From NCBI GenBank assembly GCA_934636655.1, contig CAKUAS010000019.1:1-39577 (forward strand): a DNA stretch of 39,577 nucleotides, read 5' to 3'. This DNA is from an uncultured Oscillospiraceae bacterium. GTDB lineage: Bacteria; Bacillota; Clostridia; Oscillospirales; Oscillospiraceae. A program made the position numbers and the translations under genes. This document shows, one piece after another, positions 17,601-25,002 of the stretch (within the stretch, counting starts at the first letter, position 1; each line of letters opens with the position of its first letter). The notes below the pieces were generated by a model that worked only from the letters and a program-made list of their open reading frames with translations, searched no databases and was not told the origin of the DNA.

Positions 17601-19906
17601 TCTTGTGCCGCCGGAGCAGCTTCCCGCGCGGTCTGCGTAGGTGCTTCCGCCTTGAAGGTAACATTAACAGGGCGGTTTCCGGTTTCCTTGAGTGCCTTCT
17701 GATAGTAGCCTCTCGCCCTCGTAAGAAACGCTCTTTCCTGCGCCTTTTTGTTCCCTATCTTGGCGAGCAGGTCGTTAATAAACTGCAATATCCTTTGGCC
17801 GAGGCTCGGGCTTTGCGTAACGACAGCTTTGATGCTCGCCTCGTCCGTAAGAAGATTTTTCTCAACAAACTCCGCGACTATCTCCGCATCTATCTCCTCC
17901 TCGCTTCCGAGCGTATGGCCGTGCTTTTCGTAAAGCGCGGCCTTTTCCTGTCTCATTTTCGTAAGGTCGCCGCCCTGCTTCTGTATCTGACTGAAGATAA
18001 CGCTCTTTAAGTCGGTATATGCTCCCGCCTCCTCGATGCTGTGGGTCAGCTCATGCCCCACGACCTGTGCCATGGGGTTCTTGCTGTTTCGGTTAATGTA
18101 GAGCTCGCCCGTTGCCCTGTCGTAATATCCGTTTTCGCTCGGATCGGCGTCATATAGCCTTATCTCTCTGCCGGTTATTTTCGAGAGCCTTTCGGCGCTT
18201 TCTATTGCCTTGTCCCTGAGCATCTCGTCGCCCCTGGGCAGCGTGATCCCCTCCGCTTCATGATCCGGCTGAGGCTCCTGCGCGAATGTCCTTTCAAGCG
18301 CCCTTGCCTTCACGCCGGCCAAGGCCACCTCATTCATAACGTCCCTTATGTTGGGTATCTTCTGAAGCCTCTCCCTTTCGCTTTGGCTTATCCTCTGCCC
18401 GTTGGCCGCTCGCGCGATTATATCAGCGGTATTGTCGTCAATTAGAATTCCCGCATCTTCAAGCGACGATTTAACAAACGGGACATCTCTCTCGGAAATC
18501 AGAAGCTTCGAAAGGTTCTCGGTCTCCGCGTCGCTCAGGTTTCTGTGAAAATGCTTTCCGCTCTTTTCTACTATGGGCTTGTACGTCTCCGCGGCCTTTT
18601 GCGCTCTTGATCCCGGCTCGGCCTCAAGCCCCATATTGACAAGCTCCCTCTGATATTTTTCATATTCTCGCTGCTGTGCGTTCTCGGCCTTGAACTGGCC
18701 GTTGACCACGTTGGTACCCGCTCCGAACAAGCCCAGTGTGCCGCCTATGAGGAAGTCTGCAAGCATCTGCTGCGTGTCCATGTCCTTCCCTATATCCGAC
18801 CAGTCGCCCTTGCCGTCGTCAAGCTTCAGTATGCGGTCGGCCACGGGGTTTAAAATGTCCGATAGGACCTCCTCCGCGCCCTCCTCCGCAGCGCCCGTTA
18901 TCAGCTTGAGGGTTGTTCTGCCCGCGTTTGTTTTCGCAAGGTTGTTTACAATGCCGTTTATGAGCTTCTCGTTCTTTATAAGCCCTGCGCCGTATGCCGC
19001 CTTGGAGCCGAGGCCGAAAAGCTTCTCAGTGAGAACTTCTATAGCCGCGCTCTTGAGTCCGGTGTTGAGCTGCGTGTCGATATCCCTTCCGTCTTGCCTT
19101 GCCTCCTGTGCGGCACTGCCGGCCGCTCTCATGCCCATTGCCGCAAGGCCGGCTCCGGGGAGAGCTGCGTTTAATGCAATGTCTCCTGCAAACTGTGCGC
19201 CCGCTATGCCGAGATCCACCGCAAACTGTCCGAAGCCTCCGAGCCCCTCCTTGGCCTCCTTCTGCTGCTGCTCCGAGCGTTTTTTCATCTCGTCCGCTTT
19301 CTTGAAATACTCGTCGCCCACGCCCCTGACCTTCTCATAGCGCGCCTCAAAATCCTTGTCGGCGTCCTCGCTTATTTTCTTGAGGCCGCCGGGGCGGGAA
19401 TAAATATCCTCGCCCTGTATCATAGCGTCATATCCGGCCTTGAGCCTTTTACTGTCGGCCTCATCTCTGGCACGCTGTCTTGCGTCCTTTTCCTTGAGCG
19501 TTCCGTGCAGGTTCTCCAAAGCGGCCGCCGTGCTGTATATGGCGGCGTTCATCGTTTTGTCAAAGCGCGTAGAGTTGCTTGCTCCGTAGTCTCCCGCTCC
19601 GAGAGCCGCTATTTCTCCGTCTCTGTGCTGCACCTTCGGCGGCTTTGTTATCTTCTTTCCCTTTACCGGCTTGTTTGCCTCCTGCCCCGTCTTCCCGTCG
19701 CCGTATACCTTGGCGTATACAAAGGCCGGATTGTTGGCTATCAGCTTGTCCTGCCTGGTGCCGAACTCGTTCCGCATTTCGTTGATCCTGTCCGAAACCG
19801 CCGAGCCGCTCGAGTCCGAAGCTTTGGACAGTCCCTCGCCTGTCACCTTATAGCCGGCAGCCTTTAAATCCGATTTCAGCTTGTCTCTGTCGATCTTTGC
19901 GCCCAT
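11606..19906 (-). CDS. 2766-aa phage polyvalent/ejection protein with two zincin motifs, a MuF-C-like module and an EF-hand
   Basis: The protein probably travels in the virion and enters the cell with the DNA, as giant proteins of short-tailed phages do. Features in order: helical N-terminus (~100-230); small-residue hydrophobic region (~230-400); first zincin HELTH at 618-622 with a Glu-rich helix after it; Ala/Gln/Pro linker (~753-818); second zincin HEIQH at 1033-1037; a MuF-C/PBECR-like putative nuclease (~1128-1300); a segment with LPVDTAYQEL near 1566; NYRKGYFPHF near 1906, typical of such proteins; hydrophobic helices near 2200-2300; and an EF-hand loop DADGNGTFKQAE at 2695-2706. The motif [RK]-x-[YF]-S-[FIV] recurs at 858, 1120, 1314 and 1423, between modules. 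The ATG at 19906 has AGGTAAAAAGG upstream. Individual activities are inferred from motifs only. Confidence 0.85.
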   Translation of the reverse strand: MGAKIDRDKLKSDLKAAGYKVTGEGLSKASDSSGSAVSDRINEMRNEFGTRQDKLIANNPAFVYAKVYGDGKTGQEANKPVKGKKITKPPKVQHRDGEIAALGAGDYGASNSTRFDKTMNAAIYSTAAALENLHGTLKEKDARQRARDEADSKRLKAGYDAMIQGEDIYSRPGGLKKISEDADKDFEARYEKVRGVGDEYFKKADEMKKRSEQQQKEAKEGLGGFGQFAVDLGIAGAQFAGDIALNAALPGAGLAAMGMRAAGSAAQEARQDGRDIDTQLNTGLKSAAIEVLTEKLFGLGSKAAYGAGLIKNEKLINGIVNNLAKTNAGRTTLKLITGAAEEGAEEVLSDILNPVADRILKLDDGKGDWSDIGKDMDTQQMLADFLIGGTLGLFGAGTNVVNGQFKAENAQQREYEKYQRELVNMGLEAEPGSRAQKAAETYKPIVEKSGKHFHRNLSDAETENLSKLLISERDVPFVKSSLEDAGILIDDNTADIIARAANGQRISQSERERLQKIPNIRDVMNEVALAGVKARALERTFAQEPQPDHEAEGITLPRGDEMLRDKAIESAERLSKITGREIRLYDADPSENGYYDRATGELYINRNSKNPMAQVVGHELTHSIEEAGAYTDLKSVIFSQIQKQGGDLTKMRQEKAALYEKHGHTLGSEEEIDAEIVAEFVEKNLLTDEASIKAVVTQSPSLGQRILQFINDLLAKIGNKKAQERAFLTRARGYYQKALKETGNRPVNVTFKAEAPTQTAREAAPAAQEATQAAATQAAPAQESTQEAAPAQAAATQEAPAQQTTQEAAQEAQPKSSASEMTPDEYLESLRDQLARGEISEDEFSDLFDEYYNGGTERQYSFAGQKASTANLEHLKNAQEMETLGADMESIRKATGWFKGRDGKWRFEIDDSKAEFRRDGDARLMQEEGYQRMQELTDKWIASINDGTEFTEAEQAEMEQLGEKYYDAVWEEKHMLTDFLKHDELFEAYPRLKGVALEFDELPAGANGFFSKRSNTIVLSDKLFGKSADTLIHEIQHIIQNYEGFAKGSNPRYWNERMENGYSKRWSTGEEMMPGELYRNTAGEIEARDAASRRTLTPEERKNKAPDLGDENTVFAEEGKSYSINNTRDMPWKNQVQGYFSNDGTIKSSDSLYLGESNVNGVKDAPMYIPTSVITKAIRPPRGSRSAHALSQKNILGLQDSIKNAPLVINDPVRNSIVYVTADQDSAGNYIIVTLEKNNDLYGENTHKVTSIHGRENITAMLEKLGDDATVFVKNENKLNRMLPGNQILKSLALRAKVELDNSSVPNRPQSVNKQFSVSERTPEQKREILAQARRYASGEIGKDEFFRHVDSIDGTRRGAPSRNAYRQPPKNQSYSDEAREIYDRAHGEGVSVDEYLRRNWEEFDIDGRWSDAAQEALRMDGRRYSVEEETANEEEPKEPRVRDTIPKKAETYLKRAESNLVKDLSDKLNVPKFAQREYLNEIAQEISEEYLKTGTVSEETKNELFETAWENGRHIDDEFYNTYKDIKDYLKTQSVTLSETDKADIADWNQFKNSAFGSLRIVNKGGLPVDTAYQELQGMAPELFPPDITHPADQIQRMLEAGKSISVSEKSLNDHFGRNAEEYKKWARADFETAITDSLSALRTVKRYVEDGKAYKGLKEARKKYEIANARNLLTDHDKILVGRLLRGEIEPQHLDPKQDNVKGITAIFEAQEEYERISRTIREWNAQRKQELRDEADEYLQTANDWKDKKSGILYARETQERNVLDIVPDEKIAKAINRKYFMPVHQAEAKSTQFKKTMRGRVAALKLSTKETKAMKKAGKVSEAHAVQLIGEARDNAEMARRAHDKKRDGKTEAEWRAIEAELWKNNPELDKAKIENAIKEFRGIYDELLNMMNDVRIENGYEPVNYRKGYFPHFKKDSADNIIGLFGRALGIKTDVTELPTTINGMTHMFRPGIQWFGSALERTGFETTYDAVEGFDRYIEGVANVIYQTENIQRLRALASQARYRTGPEGLRKQIDAVRADPNKTEAEKTTIIDDLNANGKYELSNWVVNLDEYTNILAGKKSMADRNLEQALGRDMYNVVKAVESRVAANMVAINVGSWLTNFIPITQGYALLGTKDILTGMQQTLAAMKESDGMVEASAFLTNRIGSDPLVQTWAQKASAKLSSPMSWIDNFTAGTLVRARYNQNIRQGMSEAAAMEDADTFAANVMADRSKGSTPTLFNQSNPVTKLFTQFQLEVNNQLSYLFKDIPRETKDKGVKALALALLKFFLGAYLYDEAYEYFIGRRPALDPIGILVDTAQDIANGESAYDVITGTLEDTAEQLPFIGGILGGGRIPISSALPDAGNLLKAATNGDWDSKKRWSTIGKELAKPATYTLLPFGGGQIKKIAQGVDATIKGGSYTYDADGNDILQYPVFNDSAGESIKSIAESALFGKTTLPTGREWIGSGFKNFSAKETAAYKELTESGTSQKEVYEVLKTVRAEKTNNGKRTAISDSSLTDNEKRILYNHIFGEKQENGTYKSTRTEEIAVFKEAGLDMDDFLKTQNQYTDIGKEYDTASDKALAFSRWVNQQSWTADQKSAVNDCFKYYSQIPATAANYNKLAEAGLSDENAYKLAKAINDLEPLDGAETVSNMQKWRAVVDTVKNENDQLAALAQIMTESEYKKVSAGRTYGVSPSSYVTFKEALPKFDADGNGTFKQAEIKAAIDAMGVKYGTVLPGGNKLTTTQQAVLWQLANKSWKPKNNPYSVAIGQKVYNALNAK
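17455..17650 (-). repeat. Degenerate tandem repeat coding an Ala/Gln/Thr/Pro linker
   Basis: Imperfect repeats of GCTTCCTG/GTGGCCTCTTG-like units encode alternating AAPAQE, ATQEAP and TTQEAA runs (residues ~753-818 of the giant protein). This is a flexible spacer between the first zincin and the following modules. It is likely to vary in length between related phages. Confidence 0.7.
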
Positions 19907-19925
19907 CCTTTTTACCTCGCATTAA

Positions 19926-21404
19926 TTATTTGCCTTTGCCGGCTCCCATCTGTGAGCGAAGCTTGCGCTCCAGCACGCTTATATCTGCCTCGCTGAGGTT
20001 TGCCTTATCAAACGCGTCCAGCAGGTCGTCAACGCTGCTGTATGTCTTTGCGCCCTCGTATTCGCTTCCGCTGCCGCCCCATCTGAAGGTGCCGTTGTCA
20101 GCGTCAAAGTTGAGCCGCCTCAAGTCGCCTGACGGCAGATCACTTGTTCCGTCGCCGGATGCATCCTCCGAATAATCTGTGCTGACCTCATCCCCGCCGC
20201 CGGCGGAATAATATCCCGGGCTCGAATACTTTGCCGCAGCCGGCGCCTCCACGGCGCTTGTGTCAATGCCCAAAGCCTTCAGGCCGGAATAGTCGCCGTA
20301 TGAGGCGGCTATCTTCGCAAGCTGCAACCTCCTCTCAAAGTCCGTGGGATTGTTGCTCGAATTTATGCCCAGCGCCTCAAGGAAGCTGTAGTCTCCCAGC
20401 TCCGCCGCAGAGAGAGCCTTGTTGAGAGCCTCGTTTCGCTTTGAGGTCTGATTGTTTATCTCGTCAAGAAGCTTGCCGTAGTTAAACTCCCTGTCGGCAT
20501 TGTGCTGGTTAAGCTTATCGAGGTACTTGTTGTATTCGCTCTGCTCAAGCCCTGTTGCCGACTGGAGATCCTGAATGATGCGGTTGTAGTCGTCCTGATA
20601 CGCGCCGTAGGCAAAATTCTTGTCTATGTTGTACTGGTTAAGCTCGTTTACGTACTTCTCATAATCGGCCTGCTCCGCCGCCGAGAGTGCGCTGAGGTCT
20701 GCAAGCTTCATGCTGTGCTCGTTCATGTATTTATTCAGAGCCAGCTGATAAAGCTCCGGTATCTTATCCGTCATCTGGCTTGCGTAGTAGTCTCCCGCCT
20801 GCGTAGCCGCTCCGACGGCATAGCTCGACGGTATTCCTCCCGTTGCCGCGGCCGCCGCTCCCAAGGCGTCCTGTGTGGCTCTCTGCCCCTCGCGGGCGTA
20901 CTGCTTTCTGTACTGGCTGTAAAGCGGATCGGTCTGTGGGTCATAGCTGAAATCCCTCCGGCTTACGACCTGGTCGAGCACGCTCTGCATCTTATCGTCG
21001 TATCTGCTGCTGTATTCCGGCCTTGTGGCATCGTAGCTGAAACTGCCGTAATTGAGCTGCTTGTCCAGAAGGCCGTCTATCCTGTCCTTGTAGGCGTTTT
21101 CATATGTCGGCGCCTCCGGGCTCTCGAAATCCTTCGGCGCAAGAGGGTCGAGATAGAACTGGCCGCCGTTCGCGCCTCCCGTATATCCGCCGTAGCCCGA
21201 GCGTATTCCCTCCGCTCCGAGGTGGGCCAGAGCCTTCGCCTCGGGTGTGGAGGCCTTGTGATAGTCCTGCTTGTATTTGAGGATGCTCATTCCGGCGTCG
21301 GGGTTATCAAGCGCAAGCTTTAAGTCCGCGTCGGAGAATCCCTTGTTGAGGCCGCTGTCTGTCAGCGCCTTCTGAAAATCATCGTATGTGTATTTTGAAG
21401 CCAT
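19926..21404 (-). CDS. Phage ejection (internal virion) protein
   Basis: A 492-aa protein of a type common in Clostridia prophages upstream of giant polyvalent genes. Recognisable are an N-terminal helical region and a central block SYDPQTDPLYSQYRKQY (~155-172), followed by AREGQRATQDALG, TGGIPSSYA and KIPELYQLALNKY. Next come two or three copies of an amphipathic unit (DYEKYVNELNQYN, EYNKYLDKLNQHN). The C-terminal part is acidic and Gly/Ser-rich. It has no enzymatic motif. Its position after the nozzle gene and before the giant protein suggests internal head proteins that help DNA cross the envelope. The ATG has AAGGAGG at good distance; the next gene starts 20 bp downstream. Confidence 0.7.
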   Translation of the reverse strand: MASKYTYDDFQKALTDSGLNKGFSDADLKLALDNPDAGMSILKYKQDYHKASTPEAKALAHLGAEGIRSGYGGYTGGANGGQFYLDPLAPKDFESPEAPTYENAYKDRIDGLLDKQLNYGSFSYDATRPEYSSRYDDKMQSVLDQVVSRRDFSYDPQTDPLYSQYRKQYAREGQRATQDALGAAAAATGGIPSSYAVGAATQAGDYYASQMTDKIPELYQLALNKYMNEHSMKLADLSALSAAEQADYEKYVNELNQYNIDKNFAYGAYQDDYNRIIQDLQSATGLEQSEYNKYLDKLNQHNADREFNYGKLLDEINNQTSKRNEALNKALSAAELGDYSFLEALGINSSNNPTDFERRLQLAKIAASYGDYSGLKALGIDTSAVEAPAAAKYSSPGYYSAGGGDEVSTDYSEDASGDGTSDLPSGDLRRLNFDADNGTFRWGGSGSEYEGAKTYSSVDDLLDAFDKANLSEADISVLERKLRSQMGAGKGK

Positions 21405-21416
21405 GTTTCCTCCTTG

Positions 21417-23024
21417 CTAATTCGGCGACCCCGTGTAGACCTCTCTGACCAGCGAATACAGCCTGCATTCGCCCTGCCCGCTCATGCGTATGCGGAAATG
21501 GTCGCATCTTCTCGGGATTATGGGCAGGTAATAGCTGCGCTTTTTCTCGGCCTGAAGCTCCTTCACCGTTTGCCATATCCCGTCGCTGTCAAACTGCATC
21601 TCTATTTTTAGGCTTGCCCCCTCGTCCAGCTCGAGCCTTATAAGCAGCTTGCTTACCGTTTTCTTCTCCGGCGTTTCCGAGGATGAGCTTGAATATGACG
21701 TGTACTCGTAAAAGTCCGCCCACTCCGCCATCCATTGAACGGCCGTCTCGCGCACCGACGCGGCCGGAACGCTTCTCGCGTTGCCGCTTATCTGAATTTT
21801 GCCGCTGCTGTCGAGAAAATATAATTCCCCGTTCCAGCCCCAGCCTATGACCTCGGTCTCGTCCTCCCTGTGCCACAGCTTGACCCTCGTGTCGTAAACG
21901 AACAGCTCGTATCCGCTCTTTCCCTGCATCGAGACATAATACTTTGTCCCGTCCGAGCCGGCCACCGCGTTTTTAAAGCGCTGCATTCCGAACGGCGCCG
22001 CTATGCTCTGCGGTATGCCGCCGCTCCATGCAGCGATACCCGCTCTCGAAAGATAGAACATCACCTCTCCGGCTATGGCAAGGCTCCTGTCCGAGCCCTT
22101 TTCTACGCCTAACGAGGCCGAGCCCATCACCTGAAAGTTTGACGGCTTATCCCCGTAGACCTTATACACATGCTCCTCCTTGAAAAAGCACGGATATCCG
22201 AGATATGAGGCGCAGGCCGTGAAGTCGCCCGTTGAGCCGACATCGACCGTGAAGCTGTCCGTTGAAACTCCGTCGTATACGTTCCAGTTGAAAATGTCTC
22301 CTAACTTTGAAGCGTATATCGTGTCGTTCTTGCAGCCCCAAAGCCTGTTCTCGTTCTCGCATATGAAATCCAGGTCGGGCACGCTTCTTGTTATCTGTAT
22401 CGTTTCGCTGTCTCCGCCGTCGCTTATGACGAATGTGTTTTCATAGAAGCGAAGATAGTCTCCGTCAATCTCTCGTATGATTGCCGTTTTATTGTTCTCC
22501 GTGTGCTTTGTGCAGCCGGATATGGTAACGCCGTCGCCCTCCCTGAAGCTTGAGCCCCAGTCCGCATCCTTGGCGTATATGGTGTTTGCCGCCGCGCTCT
22601 CGCCGGCGTATGTTCCGTCCTGAAGCTTTGCCGGACCGCTCCTGCCTGCCTCCATGCTGCCGAATTCGCCCGTCAGACGGTTATAGTATTTCTTGTCCGG
22701 CAGTATGATGATGTATGCCCCCAGGCTCGCAAAGGTCTTTTTCGTGTCCGTTACGCTGCCCTTTAAAGCGCCGTCTGCGTAAAAGCCCGCTCCGTCGGCC
22801 CAGAAGAGCCCGTCGTGCGCCAGAAAGCCGTTGGGCTTTTGCAGTGTGGTGTACACCCAGCGTCTTTCCCTCGGACTTAATAATGGGTAGTAATCGCTCG
22901 TGAGGTTTTTCATGTCCCACAGCTCGCCGTCGTCCGCCGCAGCCGTGTGATTGTATCCGCCGAACTTGACCTGCTTTCTGCCCGTTATCCTGTCGGCGTT
23001 GACCATTTGCGGAAGTCCTGCCAT
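21417..23024 (-). CDS. Tail hub/nozzle beta-propeller protein, P22 gp10-like
   Basis: The 535-aa protein looks like the gp10/packaged-DNA-stabilising (nozzle) family, which closes the portal channel in short-tailed phages. Repeated beta blades are suggested by NGFLAHDGLFWADGAG, ICENENRLWGCKNDTIYAS, GYPCFFKEEHVYKVYG and SGYELFVYDTRVKLWH. The C-terminus (~430-530) is a separate beta domain that could hold fibres. Two ATGs are adjacent (23027 and 23024). GGGGAGG fits the second better. The start overlaps the upstream stop (ATGA), indicating translational coupling. No long tail gene follows, which supports a podovirus form. Confidence 0.75.
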   Translation of the reverse strand: MAGLPQMVNADRITGRKQVKFGGYNHTAAADDGELWDMKNLTSDYYPLLSPRERRWVYTTLQKPNGFLAHDGLFWADGAGFYADGALKGSVTDTKKTFASLGAYIIILPDKKYYNRLTGEFGSMEAGRSGPAKLQDGTYAGESAAANTIYAKDADWGSSFREGDGVTISGCTKHTENNKTAIIREIDGDYLRFYENTFVISDGGDSETIQITRSVPDLDFICENENRLWGCKNDTIYASKLGDIFNWNVYDGVSTDSFTVDVGSTGDFTACASYLGYPCFFKEEHVYKVYGDKPSNFQVMGSASLGVEKGSDRSLAIAGEVMFYLSRAGIAAWSGGIPQSIAAPFGMQRFKNAVAGSDGTKYYVSMQGKSGYELFVYDTRVKLWHREDETEVIGWGWNGELYFLDSSGKIQISGNARSVPAASVRETAVQWMAEWADFYEYTSYSSSSSETPEKKTVSKLLIRLELDEGASLKIEMQFDSDGIWQTVKELQAEKKRSYYLPIIPRRCDHFRIRMSGQGECRLYSLVREVYTGSPN

Positions 23025-23401
23025 CATTCCTCCCCGAAGCGTATAAACTTCTCCAGTGCCTCAAGCTGTGCCGGACTTATCCTTTCAGGTATGGGTGCAT
23101 GCAGCGTCTCCGGCTCGTCTGTCTGTGTCATGCACAGCTTTTCTCTTTCCCTTTTGAATTCCTCGGCCGAGGCCGTGTCCTCAAAGGCGAAGCGCTCGTT
23201 TTCAAGCCACTGTATTTGTCCGTTCTCGTCCGTCCTTGCATATTTTTTTATGAGCTTCAGCTCCTCATCCCTGAAAAAGTCTATCTGTGTCTGAAGCTCC
23301 CTTTTGACTCTCAGCAGCGCATACGCCGTCTGATAGTCCGTTTCCTTCTGCTGCATTTGCGTTGCCGCAATGTATGCGTTTATGCATTCGATGAGATACA
23401 T
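23024..23401 (-). CDS. DUF1617-like small phage protein
   Basis: A 125-aa, charged, mostly helical protein resembling DUF1617 phage proteins of unknown role. An N-terminal helix (residues 1-20) is followed by a long charged coiled-coil-like stretch (~30-80) and a Pro-rich turn near 100. It overlaps the nozzle gene by 4 bp and starts 2 bp after the fibre gene, so all three are made from one coupled message. The ATG has GGAGG upstream. Confidence 0.55.
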   Translation of the reverse strand: MYLIECINAYIAATQMQQKETDYQTAYALLRVKRELQTQIDFFRDEELKLIKKYARTDENGQIQWLENERFAFEDTASAEEFKREREKLCMTQTDEPETLHAPIPERISPAQLEALEKFIRFGEE

Positions 23402-23402
23402 T

Positions 23403-24494
23403 TTATCCTCCGATCTCTGTCCCGTTGACCTTTACCGTGCCGGCAAGGTTAATTGTCGCGGCGGTAATTTTAATTATTCCGTCGCTGTCCAGGCTGATGC
23501 TTGCCGAGCCGCTCCGCAGATAAACCGCCCAGCTGGCCGCAATGCTCATTCTTGTTTCGCAGCTCAGCTTTAATGCAAACGGATTTTTGGTGTAGATAAA
23601 TAATCTGCGCTTGGCCTCCAGCTCCGTTCCGGCGCCCTGATCGTCAAGCCGCATTCCGCCGTATATGCTGCCGTAGCTGCCGTAATGAAATTCAAGCTCG
23701 CCGCCGACCGTGCCGGTTGAGCCCAGAAGCGTCCTGATCGTGCTGCCGCTTATCGTCGCGCCGCTTATCGTGCCGCCGGTTATGGTGTTGCCGCTTAAGG
23801 CTATGGCCGATATCGTGCCCGTGGTGATGTTGCCGCCGTTTATCGTGGTGCTCCCCGCCGTGGACAGATCGGAGAATGTCACAATGCCGGTAAACTTTAT
23901 TGTCTGGCTGCTCAAAAGCGTTTCTCCGGCCTTGAGCCTTATGACCGAGCTCGTGTCTCCGTTTGTAACGGCCAGCGTCAGGCTGTTTGCCGTCTGCTGT
24001 ATAAGGCTTATGTCCGCCTCGGCATCTGATATCCGGCTCGTGAGGCTTCGTGCGGTCTGCTGCAGAACGGAAACGTCGTCCTCCGCGTCCGTTATCCTCG
24101 TCGTCAGGCTCTCGGCCGTTTGGAATAGTGTGGACACGTTATTTTCAGCATCGCTTATTCTGCTCGTAAGGCTCGTTGCTGTAGCTGTCAGGGTGTTTAT
24201 ATTCCCCTCCGCGTCCGATATCCTCATTCCCAGCCCCTCTGCGGTCAGGGCGAGGCTTGTAACGTTGCCCTCCACGTCGCTTATCTGCGCGTATACCGGC
24301 TCCGTTATTATGTCCGATATCTCCTCAAGCCCCGCCTCGTTGAAATTCTCCTTGTCTAAATTCGAGAGGGAAAATCTCAGGCTCTCAAGCAGCATGTAAA
24401 GATAGCTCTGTATTTTGTCGAACTTCTCGTCTGTAGACTGCTGCTTTGTAAGCTGTGGGAAGCTGCTGTCGGCAATTGATAAATTGGTGGGCAT
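23403..24494 (-). CDS. Tail fibre/spike with 21-residue coiled-coil repeats
   Basis: A 363-aa structural protein. Residues ~1-60 are an attachment domain. Residues 70-174 are five 21-residue repeats (consensus RISDAEnnVStLqqTAeSLT), expected to form a trimeric coiled coil. Residues ~195-260 are Thr/Gly/Ile-rich short repeats (NTITGGTISGATISGSTI), typical of a triple beta-helix. A C-terminal beta domain follows. It lies between holin and nozzle genes and may bind the nozzle. Receptor specificity is not predictable. The ATG has AAGGAGG upstream. A perfect 9-bp hairpin precedes the ribosome site. Confidence 0.75.
   Translation of the reverse strand: MPTNLSIADSSFPQLTKQQSTDEKFDKIQSYLYMLLESLRFSLSNLDKENFNEAGLEEISDIITEPVYAQISDVEGNVTSLALTAEGLGMRISDAEGNINTLTATATSLTSRISDAENNVSTLFQTAESLTTRITDAEDDVSVLQQTARSLTSRISDAEADISLIQQTANSLTLAVTNGDTSSVIRLKAGETLLSSQTIKFTGIVTFSDLSTAGSTTINGGNITTGTISAIALSGNTITGGTISGATISGSTIRTLLGSTGTVGGELEFHYGSYGSIYGGMRLDDQGAGTELEAKRRLFIYTKNPFALKLSCETRMSIAASWAVYLRSGSASISLDSDGIIKITAATINLAGTVKVNGTEIGG
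23973..24287 (-). repeat. Five tandem 63-bp units (21 aa each) in the fibre gene
   Basis: Units are residues 70-90, 91-111, 112-132, 133-153 and 154-174. Each carries ISDxE/ITDAE at the same place. At DNA level they are diverged, so the repeats are old and held by protein structure. Confidence 0.85.
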
Positions 24495-24509
24495 GCTCTG
24501 CCTCCTTTC

Positions 24510-24537
24510 GGGCAGCTCTTTGGAGCTGCCCTTTTTT
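24510..24537 (+). terminator. Hairpin with a T-run against late transcription
   Basis: GGGCAGCTC (24510-24518) pairs with GAGCTGCCC (24523-24531), then six T on the plus strand. It is a good terminator for antisense transcripts. For the late message it is only a hairpin with an A-tract before it, between the holin stop and fibre ribosome site. Confidence 0.7.
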
Positions 24538-24546
24538 ATTTGCCGG

Positions 24547-25002
24547 TCATTTGCCGGCGTCGTCCGTTGCGTCCTTCATTTTCTTGATGCCCTTGGTAAG
24601 CCAGTCGGGCACAGGTGCTCCGAGGGCCTGTGCATTTTCGGCGATGCTGCCTATCTCGGTGAATATGTACCACATGGTGACTAAGGGGCCGAACAGTGTT
24701 TCATAGTCTATCGGAAGCGTTATGCCGAGCCCCTGCATGCCTATCTTCAATGCTAAATCGCACATGAATGCCGCTACTACCGCGACTATCTCGCCGACCT
24801 TGTGCCAGCGTCCCTCGCGGGATCTTGCGCTGTTCCAGTCTCCGGCCTTCTTCGCGGCGCACGAGCCCGTTGTCCAGTCGATGATGACAAGCGCGAGAAA
24901 CAGCATTACCGCCCAGCCTGCCCAGCCTATCAAGCCGGTGATGACTGCCGCAACCGCAGTCGCGGCGCCCTTGATCTCTGTGATTTTATCCGGTGCGTTC
25001 AT
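24547..25002 (-). CDS. Holin, phage_holin_4 (toxin secretion/phage lysis) family
   Basis: The 151-aa membrane protein forms the lesion that lets the endolysin reach peptidoglycan. A first long hydrophobic region (residues ~12-42, including GWAGWAVMLFLALVIIDWTTG) is followed by a basic loop (SREGRWHKVGE). Two more helices lie at ~69-90 and ~104-122. The helix/basic loop/two-helix layout and the DWTTG segment fit this family. It begins immediately after the endolysin stop. The C-terminus is charged (KKMKDATDD), as in holins with cytoplasmic regulatory tails. The usual holin-before-endolysin order is reversed in direction of transcription. Confidence 0.85.
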   Translation of the reverse strand: MNAPDKITEIKGAATAVAAVITGLIGWAGWAVMLFLALVIIDWTTGSCAAKKAGDWNSARSREGRWHKVGEIVAVVAAFMCDLALKIGMQGLGITLPIDYETLFGPLVTMWYIFTEIGSIAENAQALGAPVPDWLTKGIKKMKDATDDAGK

